Shown here piece after piece: positions 1 to 6,317 of a stretch of 6,794 nucleotides of DNA. The stretch comes from Patescibacteria group bacterium. Lineage in GTDB: Bacteria; Patescibacteriota; Dojkabacteria; SC72; T1SED10-24. The translations under genes were made by a program, and so were the position numbers. Each line of letters starts with the position of its first letter. Within the stretch, counting starts at the first letter, position 1. Location: contig SLSN01000027.1 in the NCBI GenBank assembly GCA_007130415.1, forward strand, positions 1-6,794, given 5' to 3'. The notes below the pieces were generated by a model that was not told the origin of the DNA, searched no databases, and saw nothing but the letters and a program-made list of their open reading frames with translations.

Positions 1-609
1 CAATTCCTTGTCTTCAATAGATTTATATGTATATGCCTTTTCTTTAAGTAAATCTACAAAACCTCTAAGTGCAGTTTCCCTGCCAATTGGTAACCAAAGA
101 GCCACAGCGTTTGGTGTAAGTCTTTCTTTAATGGATTCTAGGGTCATTTTGAAATCACCTCCTAAAAGGTTTAGTTTGTTTGCAAAACATATTCTCGGTA
201 CATTGTATTTTGTAGCTTGTCTCCACACAGTTTCAGACTGTGGCTCAACTCCCATCTTACCGTCAAAAATTACTGCAGCACCATCCAAAACTCTCAATGA
301 CCTTTCTACCTCTGCAGTAAAGTCAACATGTCCCGGAGTATCTATAATATTAATTCTGTAATCTTCTCCATTATATTTCCAAAAACAAGTAACAGCTGCA
401 GACATTATTGTAATACCTCTTTCTTTTTCCTGATCCATAAAGTCTGTAGTTGATTCTCCTTCATGAACTTCTCCAATTTTATGTTTTTGTCCAGTATGGA
501 AAAGTAATCTCTCTGTTGTTGTAGTTTTACCTGCATCAATGTGTGCAATAATACCGATATTACGTATTTTATCAAAAGGTAGTTTTACATTGTAACTAAT
601 TGTTGCCAT
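1..609 (-). CDS. fusA: Elongation factor G, N-terminal part (cut by window edge)
   Basis: EF-G is the ribosomal translocase GTPase, acting in the cytoplasm at each elongation step and in ribosome recycling. Only the first 203 codons are in the window; bacterial EF-G is usually about 690-700 residues. Visible in order: the G1 P-loop [15 protein letters not shown] (residues 22-36), the switch I region ending in ERGITI (63-68, with the invariant Thr67), the G3 box DTPGH (90-94), and [10 protein letters not shown] (123-132). The G4 box reads NKLN (144-147) instead of NKxD, a change in the guanine-specificity Asp; the frame is intact around it. The ATG at 609 is preceded by AGGA (616-619) with a 6-nt spacer. 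A promoter lies at 679-707, so the gene seems to be transcribed on its own and not behind rpsL-rpsG. The family assignment is secure. EF-G2-type paralogues cannot be excluded without the C-terminus. Confidence 0.96.
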   Translation of the reverse strand, partial: MATISYNVKLPFDKIRNIGIIAHIDAGKTTTTERLLFHTGQKHKIGEVHEGESTTDFMDQEKERGITIMSAAVTCFWKYNGEDYRINIIDTPGHVDFTAEVERSLRVLDGAAVIFDGKMGVEPQSETVWRQATKYNVPRICFANKLNLLGGDFKMTLESIKERLTPNAVALWLPIGRETALRGFVDLLKEKAYTYKSIEDKEL

Positions 610-635
610 AAAAAGTCCTAAATAATTAAATTAGT

Positions 636-668
636 AAAAAGCTCTGAAATATTTTTATTGAATTCAGA
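636..668 (-). promoter_or_regulatory. Weak hairpin plus U-run in the fusA leader
   Basis: On the minus strand, a perfect 6-bp inverted repeat (TCTGAA at 668-663, TTCAGA at 648-643; 14-nt loop) is followed by GC and a run of five T (640-636). It lies downstream of the predicted fusA start point (about 672) and upstream of the AGGA ribosome site. It could be the terminator of the TPR gene, an attenuator-like leader element, or chance in AT-rich DNA. The stem has only two G-C pairs, so stability is low. Confidence 0.25.
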
Positions 669-678
669 AACAAGGGTC

Positions 679-707
679 ATTATAGCAGATTAATTCATAC
701 TCGCCAA
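679..707 (-). promoter_or_regulatory. Sigma-70-type promoter of fusA
   Basis: The minus strand shows TTGGCG (707-702; four of six -35 consensus bases), a 17-bp spacer, and a perfect TATAAT (684-679) with an extended -10 TGC directly in front (687-685). The -35 box lies in the last codons of the TPR gene. The predicted start point near 672 gives a leader of about 63 nt before the fusA ATG. The same 9-mer TGCTATAAT recurs in the promoter of the Rpf-like gene at 2149-2157. Confidence 0.75.
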
Positions 708-2081
708 CAATTTTTCAGCTTGCTTAGAAACGTCACCTTTCAAATCTAATTCTATAGCTCTTTCAAAAGCTTCTTGGGCTTCTAAAATTTCTTCTTGATG
801 TTTGAGCAACTTACCCCTGAATAAGTAAACTTCTGGATCGTATCTATCAAAAACAGAATATCTCTCTATAAGACCATCTAGTTCTACTTCATTATCTATA
901 TCTTCCACAGCATAGAGAATTTTATATCTTTTTAATTCTTTAGTCTCAGCCTGCGTAAGATTAGTCTCTTCTTCAAGTTTTTCAAGAACCTCACCCATTT
1001 TATCTAACTCACTGCGTTCATAGTAAACTTTGCCCAACATTATATTTAAACCAAAAGAATCTTCCTGTGCAATCAAATCAATCAATATAGTCTGAGCTTT
1101 ATTTTTCATGTCATTTTCAAGCAACACATCTATATATTCTTCTAGAAAGTTCAAATTTTCTCCAGAGACAACAGCTTCATAAGCATTTAGCGCTCGCTCA
1201 ACATTATTATTAAACAAATTTGCCCTTGCAAGATTAATGTAAACCTCGTCATCATCTACATCCAACATTAAAGCCGCATTTAACTTTTCTATCGCTCTTT
1301 CATAATTACCATAATCAAGATATGCCCTTCCCAAAAAATACTGACCATCAGGATATTGCTCTATTTCTCCATCCTGCTTGCTTAATAATTCAATAGCTAA
1401 AAAAGGATAACCCGCATTTATATATTCTCTAGCAAGAGAAGTATTTTTGTATAAAACATCTTCATCATCTATTTCATATATACTTTCCATACGCCCTCTT
1501 AAATCATCATCGCTTATTTCACTCACCTTCTTAACCCCCTCCTCCCAATCATCAAAAGTCAAAAAAGAATACAAAAGTAAAAATTCATCACTCTCACCTC
1601 TATTACCCAGAGCTCTACTAGCCTCACGAATATCGCCTAGCCATATGTGTGATCCAGCTAGTCCAACTCTACCTTTTTCATAATTACCATCTGCACTTAC
1701 TGCCTTCTCAAACATTTTTTGAGATTTTTCATATCTTTCAATTTCATAATACTTTTCTCCAATCATCGAATATATTTCTGCTGCTTGGGTATTGTCCACA
1801 CGTACAGAGGCTTCGTTTGCCAAATCCTCTACTTCTTCAAAAAAACCTTTATCCAAAAGTATATCTGCCAAACCAGCATATGCTTCAAAATTACTTGGGT
1901 ATTTTTCCAATGCCTCCACAAATTTATCCATTGCTTCTTTGTAGTATCTCTCTTCATAAAGCTCCAAACCTTCCTGCGTTAAATTTTCTGATATGTTCTT
2001 ATTCTCATCACTTGTACAACCCGTTAAAAAAAACACAGAAAAAAGAAAAACCGATACATACAAAAGCACTCTAGATTTCAT
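690..2081 (-). CDS. TPR-repeat lipoprotein
   Basis: Predicted lipoprotein of 463 residues held on the outer face of the cytoplasmic membrane. The N-terminus has a short basic stretch (MKSR), a hydrophobic core (residues 5-19) and a lipobox LTGC, with Cys22 as the lipidation site. The rest is largely helical and acidic and made of TPR-like 34-residue units, clearest at about 37-70, 103-136, 245-278, 279-312 and 415-450, with the typical YxxGxxYxxxGxYxxAIxxFxxAL spacing. TPR arrays bind proteins or assemble complexes; no enzyme domain is seen, so the partner is unknown. The ATG at 2081 is preferred because AGGGA (2094-2090) lies 8 nt upstream. An in-frame ATG at 2108 would add nine residues (MVLNLGKNI) and is considered separately. 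It is transcribed from 2115-2143, divergently from the Rpf-like gene, and is followed by fusA, which has its own promoter. Confidence 0.88.
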   Translation of the reverse strand: MKSRVLLYVSVFLFSVFFLTGCTSDENKNISENLTQEGLELYEERYYKEAMDKFVEALEKYPSNFEAYAGLADILLDKGFFEEVEDLANEASVRVDNTQAAEIYSMIGEKYYEIERYEKSQKMFEKAVSADGNYEKGRVGLAGSHIWLGDIREASRALGNRGESDEFLLLYSFLTFDDWEEGVKKVSEISDDDLRGRMESIYEIDDEDVLYKNTSLAREYINAGYPFLAIELLSKQDGEIEQYPDGQYFLGRAYLDYGNYERAIEKLNAALMLDVDDDEVYINLARANLFNNNVERALNAYEAVVSGENLNFLEEYIDVLLENDMKNKAQTILIDLIAQEDSFGLNIMLGKVYYERSELDKMGEVLEKLEEETNLTQAETKELKRYKILYAVEDIDNEVELDGLIERYSVFDRYDPEVYLFRGKLLKHQEEILEAQEAFERAIELDLKGDVSKQAEKLLASMN

Positions 2082-2089
2082 AATATTTT

Positions 2090-2094
2090 TCCCT
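2090..2094 (-). promoter_or_regulatory. Ribosome binding site deciding the TPR gene start
   Basis: The minus strand reads AGGGA, 8 nt before the ATG at 2081. It is among the best Shine-Dalgarno sites in the window and favours that ATG over the upstream in-frame ATG at 2108, which lies almost on the predicted transcription start. Confidence 0.65.
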
Positions 2095-2114
2095 AAATTT
2101 AATACCATACAAAG

Positions 2115-2143
2115 ATAATACTTGTAGACTGGACATTAGTCAA
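2115..2143 (-). promoter_or_regulatory. Promoter of the TPR lipoprotein gene
   Basis: The minus strand has TTGACT (2143-2138; five of six), a 17-bp spacer and TATTAT (2120-2115; five of six). Its -35 end overlaps the oppositely facing promoter at 2130-2157. The predicted start point is about 2108, giving a leader of about 27 nt to the preferred ATG at 2081. Confidence 0.7.
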
Positions 2144-2157
2144 TCAAATGCTATAAT
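2130..2157 (+). promoter_or_regulatory. Promoter of the Rpf-like gene
   Basis: The plus strand has TGGACA (2130-2135; five of six), a 16-bp spacer and a perfect TATAAT (2152-2157) with an extended TGC (2149-2151). The predicted start is near 2164, giving a leader of about 55 nt. That leader contains a tandem AGTTCA repeat (2180-2191) and an AGGA (2194-2197) too far from the ATG to act as its ribosome site. Confidence 0.72.
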
Positions 2158-2218
2158 ATTTTTCATCCTACATCATCAAAGTTCAAGTTCAGTAGGAATA
2201 AGCTTTTAACAACTTACA

Positions 2219-3055
2219 ATGAAATATATTTTCTCCTTTTTAGAGAGAAAATCTTTTGTAAAAATTTTTTTCATCTGTTTACTATCCTTAATCCTCCTAA
2301 CAGGATTTACGTATTCTTTAGAAGAAGATAATGGTAGTATACATATTTTCCCTCCAAAGAGAGTAAGTCTAATATATGCAGATGAAAGGATTGATTTACT
2401 CACATATGAAGAAAATGTAAAGGAAATCTTGAATTCATATAGTATTGAATACTCAGAGAAAGATATTATACTTCCTTCATTAGATTATTTAATCAAAGAC
2501 AAAGGCACTATCAGAGTAATTCTAGTAGAACAAGATTTTTACGAAGAAATAATAGAGATACCTTTTGAGACAAAAAGGATGGAAGACTCAAATTTAAAAC
2601 TTGGAGAAGAGGTTATTGAACAAAAGGGTGTTTTGGGTATTAAAAAAACAACACATAGAGAAGTTTATGAAAATGGGCAACTAGTTGAGATAAAAATTTA
2701 CAAAGAAGAAATTGTTGCTGAACCTACTACACAAATAATTAAGTTTGGAACAAAAACATCTGCTATGGGTGGGAGAAATTGCCCTCATTGGGATAAAATA
2801 ATAGATAAATCTACAGAGGACGAAAGGGAAAGAGAAATACTCAAATCACTCATTAGATGCGAATCTAACTGCAGTGATGCAAAAAACAACAACAATAGAT
2901 ACCTAGGCCTTTTACAATTTAGTCCTAACACTTTCTATCACTACGGTGGAGAAGACATTTGGAATGGCGAGCAACAAATTCTTGCTGCAATAAATATTTT
3001 AAAAGCAGGAGGGCTTTCTCATCATTGGCCTGCATGCTCTAGAAACGTTGATTAA
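2219..3055 (+). CDS. DUF348-G5-Rpf-like secreted muralytic protein
   Basis: Predicted exported peptidoglycan-cleaving enzyme of the resuscitation-promoting factor type (lysozyme/transglycosylase-like), 278 residues. Residues 1-12 are basic and 13-32 form a hydrophobic signal or membrane anchor. About 47-97 match a single DUF348 (YabE-like) repeat with the PSLD motif (86-89). About 98-178 form a G5 domain. About 205-278 resemble the Rpf catalytic domain: RCES (213-216) with the predicted catalytic Glu215, YLGLLQFSPNTF (228-239), EQQILAA (251-257) and a WPACS end (270-274). Cys214 and Cys273 match the conserved Rpf disulfide; Cys188 and Cys218 are additional. The order is that of actinobacterial RpfB and YabE-like proteins, but with one DUF348 repeat where RpfB has three. 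An in-frame stop at 2207-2209 leaves ATG 2219 as the only reasonable start, although no Shine-Dalgarno precedes it. The gene diverges from the TPR lipoprotein gene and its stop overlaps that of the helicase. Activity is inferred. Confidence 0.88.
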   Translation: MKYIFSFLERKSFVKIFFICLLSLILLTGFTYSLEEDNGSIHIFPPKRVSLIYADERIDLLTYEENVKEILNSYSIEYSEKDIILPSLDYLIKDKGTIRVILVEQDFYEEIIEIPFETKRMEDSNLKLGEEVIEQKGVLGIKKTTHREVYENGQLVEIKIYKEEIVAEPTTQIIKFGTKTSAMGGRNCPHWDKIIDKSTEDEREREILKSLIRCESNCSDAKNNNNRYLGLLQFSPNTFYHYGGEDIWNGEQQILAAINILKAGGLSHHWPACSRNVD

Positions 3056-5070
3056 CATTTCCAACTATAATACTCACAAATTTCTTGGGGAATTTCTGAG
3101 AGAAATCTTGACGGTACTCTTTCTTGCATACCGTGCATAGTTATACGATGCTCTGTAAAAGTCAAAAAAAGTTTTTCCTGAGCTCTTGTAATTCCAACAT
3201 AACAAAGCCTTCTTTCTTCCTCTAATTCTCTTTCGGTAGTGAAGGATCTTGAATGAGGTAGGAAACCCTCCTCCACGCCTACCATAAAAATCACAGGGAA
3301 TTCCAAACCCTTTGAGGAATGCAATGTCATAAGGGTAACAGTCTTTTGACTTTCATCAATTTTCTCTTGTTCAGCCTCTATCAAAGCAATGTCTGCAAGA
3401 AAATCACTTAGTGAATTTGTTGTTTCCTTTTCAACATAACTATGTGCAAGGTTTTTTAATTCATTAATGTTTTCTTTCTTCTGCTCAGCTATTTCAGAAC
3501 CATCATCCATCCATTCAACGTATTTTGTTTTTGAAAGAATTATTTCAATTACAGAAAGTGCATCAAGATCAAAAGATTCGAAATATATTTCTCCAAAAAG
3601 ATTTACGCACCTTTCTTGCTTTAGTAAAATATCTTTGTAATCTTCCAATTCCTTAATCCTAGAAGTATCAATTTCACTCCCTAAATCTTTTTCATCTACT
3701 TCATTTATTAAACAAAAACCCAAGAGTAATACATAAGCAAGTGGCATTTTTAATTCTCTCGAGATGTTAGTCAAAGATCCCAAAGAAGTTGGTCCCATTT
3801 TTCTTGGAGGGACATTAATAACCCTAAGAAGGCTAAGGTCATCTTTTGGGTTGTTAACAAACCTCATAAAACTCAAGACGTCTTTTATTTCTTTTCTCTC
3901 GTAGAATCTAAAACCACCTACTAGTTTGTAATATATTCCATTTTTTAAAAAAGCTTCTTCAAAAATTCGTGATTGAAAGTTTGTTCTGTAAAGAACTGCA
4001 ATGTCATTTAAACTGTATCCTTGATTTTGCAAGCTAACAACTTCATCAACCACATACTGAGCTTCTGCTTTTTCATCCTCTGCTTGGTAAACTGTCAGCG
4101 GGCTACCACACTCCCTATCTGTCCAGAGTTTTTTATCTACCCTGTGATTATTCCCACAAATAACCGCAACTGCTGCGTCTATGACATTTTGAACAGAGCG
4201 ATAGTTTTGTTCAAGTTTTACAACTTTTACGTTTGGAAAATCTTTTTCAAAGGAAATGATATTCTTAATATCAGCTCCTCTCCAACCATATATACCTTGA
4301 TCATCATCTCCAACAACACAAATATTCTTGTATTTATCTGAAAGCAATTTAACAAAAAGATATTGTATCTTGTTGGTATCTTGGTATTCATCAACCATAA
4401 TGTATTTAAATTGTTCTTGATATTTTTGAAGAACGTCTGGATGTTCTTCAAAAAGTTTTACAACTTTAAAAAGAAGGTCTCCAAAATCTAAAGCGTTAGA
4501 ACTTTCAAGATGTTTTTGATATTCGGGATAGATTTCGGCAACCATGTCTTCAATGAATCCAGAATGTTGAATTGAATAGTTTTCTGGACCAATATAGTCG
4601 TTTTTTGCACTGCTAATCATATGGGAGATTGCTTTTGGTTTAAATTGCTTAATATCAATATTCATTTCCAACATAATATCTTTTACTAATTTTTCCGAAT
4701 CTGCTGAATCATATATTGAATAGTTTGTTGAAATTCCTAACTTTTCTCCATCCTTTCTCAAAATCAAAGCACTAATGGAATGAAATGTACCAACTAAAGG
4801 ATTTGAAGAAACTTTTAAACCCAATTCATTTAACATACCACCTATCCTTTCTATCATTTCTTCTGAAGCTTTTTTCGTAAAAGTTACAGCCAGGATATTT
4901 TCAGCTGAAATTTTTTCCTTGGCTATTAAATATGCGCACCTGTTTGTAATAACTCTGGTTTTTCCAGAACCTGCTCCTGCAAAAACAAGCAGTGGACCTT
5001 TAGTCTGCATTACAGCCTTTTTCTGTGGAGGATTTAAACCCTCTGTTATACTTTCAATAATGTCGGGCAT
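3052..5070 (-). CDS. uvrD/pcrA-like: UvrD/PcrA-type superfamily 1 DNA helicase
   Basis: ATP-driven 3'-5' DNA helicase for excision and mismatch repair, replication restart or plasmid-type replication; cytoplasmic. At 672 residues all SF1A motifs are present: Q motif LNPPQKKAV (12-20), Walker A AGAGSGKT (31-38), Ia VTFTKKASEEM (62-72), Ib GTFHS (94-98), Walker B DEYQDTN (227-233), III VVGDDDQGIYGWRGA (252-266), IV LEQNYRS (286-292), V TLHSSKGLEFP (582-592) and VI CYVGITRA (623-630). The 2B-domain signature PPRKMGPTSL (421-430) marks UvrD/PcrA/Rep and excludes RecB or AddA. The protein stops about a dozen residues after PSRFLSEIP, so the C-terminal tail carrying the Tudor-like RNA-polymerase-binding module of UvrD/PcrA is absent. 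The ATG at 5070 has only a weak AGAAAG upstream. It lies 24 nt after the PGRP-like gene and is probably cotranscribed with it. Rep, PcrA and UvrD cannot be told apart with confidence. Confidence 0.95.
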   Translation of the reverse strand: MPDIIESITEGLNPPQKKAVMQTKGPLLVFAGAGSGKTRVITNRCAYLIAKEKISAENILAVTFTKKASEEMIERIGGMLNELGLKVSSNPLVGTFHSISALILRKDGEKLGISTNYSIYDSADSEKLVKDIMLEMNIDIKQFKPKAISHMISSAKNDYIGPENYSIQHSGFIEDMVAEIYPEYQKHLESSNALDFGDLLFKVVKLFEEHPDVLQKYQEQFKYIMVDEYQDTNKIQYLFVKLLSDKYKNICVVGDDDQGIYGWRGADIKNIISFEKDFPNVKVVKLEQNYRSVQNVIDAAVAVICGNNHRVDKKLWTDRECGSPLTVYQAEDEKAEAQYVVDEVVSLQNQGYSLNDIAVLYRTNFQSRIFEEAFLKNGIYYKLVGGFRFYERKEIKDVLSFMRFVNNPKDDLSLLRVINVPPRKMGPTSLGSLTNISRELKMPLAYVLLLGFCLINEVDEKDLGSEIDTSRIKELEDYKDILLKQERCVNLFGEIYFESFDLDALSVIEIILSKTKYVEWMDDGSEIAEQKKENINELKNLAHSYVEKETTNSLSDFLADIALIEAEQEKIDESQKTVTLMTLHSSKGLEFPVIFMVGVEEGFLPHSRSFTTERELEEERRLCYVGITRAQEKLFLTFTEHRITMHGMQERVPSRFLSEIPQEICEYYSWKC

Positions 5071-5094
5071 TCTTAAAACTTTCTAATTAGGTAA

Positions 5095-6273
5095 TTAATC
5101 AACAGGTGTAGCATAATGCATTGTAACCCATCCTTCAACCCCATCTACACTTATTTTATACCAAGATTCTTCTTCATCTAGGACTAAATACTTTTCACCA
5201 GAGATTGCACCTGCTACCAGTGTACAAGTATATGAAGGGCAACTATAAACCGTTAATTCCCCAGTATTCGTTCTCCTTATCTGCACAACTTTACGTTCTC
5301 CTCTATCGATTTCGAAGTTAACTATAAATTCTGAGCCTAAAATATCTATGTCCGGTAACATAACAAACTTAAATCCAAGTTCATAATTTCCTGGTAAAAT
5401 AGATTCCGTTTCCAGTTCAAAAGAGAGTTCCATTTCCTCTCCTGGAAAAACTGTTTGTGATTCTAAAGCAAATGGTTTACTAAAACTATCCCAAACCTGA
5501 TTTATTGCAAATGGACTTTCCTCTCCATCTATCGTTGAAAGAAATACAAATCCTTCATCAATATACCAAGAAAAATTGTCTGTATTTTTAAGAATAAATG
5601 AAATCTCTAGCCTTTCACCTGACTCAATGTTTTTTTGATGTTGAATATCCTTAACTTCACCGGAAAAGCGTAGGTTCATTGTTTCAGAATATTCAAAATC
5701 CTCAATCATTGAAAGAAATGATTCTTGAAAAACACCCTCAGAGGGTTCATATGAAGGTAAACTAGAATTTTCTGAAATTATTAGCTCTACTGGCTTAACA
5801 CGATCTTTTCGTATGGCATATTTGTAAGAATATCCCTCTATTAGTTCTCTAAAACCTCTCTGTGCAGATGGTGAGAAAGTCGAAGTTTCTGACAGATATG
5901 CTACTGTTACAGAACCTTGTTCTCCTTCGATATATGATGCGCGTCCCTCTGAATCCTCTATCGCTTCATAAATATTTCCAGAACTGTCAATTACATAATT
6001 AAATGGCATATCAGGATATTCATATCTTGTTACAATGTAGTAGTGAAAGAGACGCATCCAAGTGGGTGTATCATTCAAAAGGTAATTATGAGTTGGCTCA
6101 ATATGAAAAACTAATATTTGTTGAGGTCTATGATAGTTGGCTTCAATATTGGAGCTCAGAGATTCATCAAATTGTAAATTTCTCCTATTGGTAAATGAAA
6201 AGTTTACCTCTGCAAGGACCAAAGAGGTAGAAAAAAGAAATAGAATTATTAAAAGAAGGATGTTTTTTCTCAT
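5095..6273 (-). CDS. Secreted protein: degenerate PGRP/amidase-like, Ig/NBR1-like and SH3b domains
   Basis: Predicted exported envelope protein of 392 residues. Residues 1-21 are a classic signal peptide (MRKN, hydrophobic core, cleavage after LVLA). About 47-165 resemble a peptidoglycan-recognition/N-acetylmuramoyl-L-alanine amidase (Amidase_2) fold: LVFH (54-57), FNYVIDSSGNIYEA (91-104, matching the YHFLIDxxGxIYEG core of PGRPs), then VTVAYLSETSTFSPSAQRGF (122-141). His57 matches the first zinc ligand, but no His or Cys appears where the second and third ligands belong (about 155-175), so amidase activity is doubtful and a binding role is more likely. About 200-324 look like a beta-sandwich of the NBR1/CARDB kind (NTDNFSW at 230-236, VFPGE at 275-279, LPGNYELGFKF at 293-303). 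About 328-390 form an SH3b domain (GELTVYSCPSYTCTLV, then WYKISVDGVEGWV). No Shine-Dalgarno precedes the ATG; 44 nt separate it from the upstream gene and 24 nt from the helicase. PGRP and NBR1 assignments come from pattern only. Confidence 0.72.
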   Translation of the reverse strand: MRKNILLLIILFLFSTSLVLAEVNFSFTNRRNLQFDESLSSNIEANYHRPQQILVFHIEPTHNYLLNDTPTWMRLFHYYIVTRYEYPDMPFNYVIDSSGNIYEAIEDSEGRASYIEGEQGSVTVAYLSETSTFSPSAQRGFRELIEGYSYKYAIRKDRVKPVELIISENSSLPSYEPSEGVFQESFLSMIEDFEYSETMNLRFSGEVKDIQHQKNIESGERLEISFILKNTDNFSWYIDEGFVFLSTIDGEESPFAINQVWDSFSKPFALESQTVFPGEEMELSFELETESILPGNYELGFKFVMLPDIDILGSEFIVNFEIDRGERKVVQIRRTNTGELTVYSCPSYTCTLVAGAISGEKYLVLDEEESWYKISVDGVEGWVTMHYATPVD

Positions 6274-6279
6274 GGTATG

Positions 6280-6308
6280 ATTTTAAAACTAAGTACAAGA
6301 AATTACAA
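6280..6308 (-). promoter_or_regulatory. Possible promoter in front of the PGRP-like/SH3b gene
   Basis: The minus strand has TTGTAA (6308-6303; four of six), a 17-bp spacer and TAAAAT (6285-6280; five of six). Only 6 nt separate the -10 from the ATG at 6273, so a transcript from here would start at or next to the start codon. The AT-rich intergenic base composition makes chance matches fairly likely. Confidence 0.35.
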
Positions 6309-6317
6309 GAAGAATTA

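Noticed and set aside
8..361. Plus-strand open frame of 117 codons
   Set aside because: It is fully antisense to fusA, whose frame carries unmistakable EF-G motifs; the plus-strand protein has low-complexity Ser/Leu composition and no ribosome site.
1447..2074. Overlapping plus-strand open frames opposite the TPR gene
   Set aside because: Antisense shadows of an acidic, Glu-rich coding region; Ser/Leu/Phe/His-rich translations, no promoter or SD, and mutually overlapping.
2180..2191. Tandem AGTTCA repeat as an operator
   Set aside because: Only two 6-bp copies in AT-rich DNA, downstream of the predicted start point; noted as a leader curiosity but not supported as a binding site.
3002..3017. 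Hairpin AAAGC-6 nt-GCTTT as a terminator for the helicase transcript
   Set aside because: A 5-bp stem with only four T after it, inside the Rpf-like coding sequence where the codons explain the bases; too weak to call.
3095..3120. Inverted repeat ATTTCT-GAG-AGAAAT just after the Rpf-like gene
   Set aside because: A short AT-rich stem inside the helicase coding sequence with no T-run downstream; it does not look like a terminator.
4021..4451. Short open frames on both strands inside the helicase gene
   Set aside because: They lie within the conserved SF1 motif region of the helicase and have no recognisable content.
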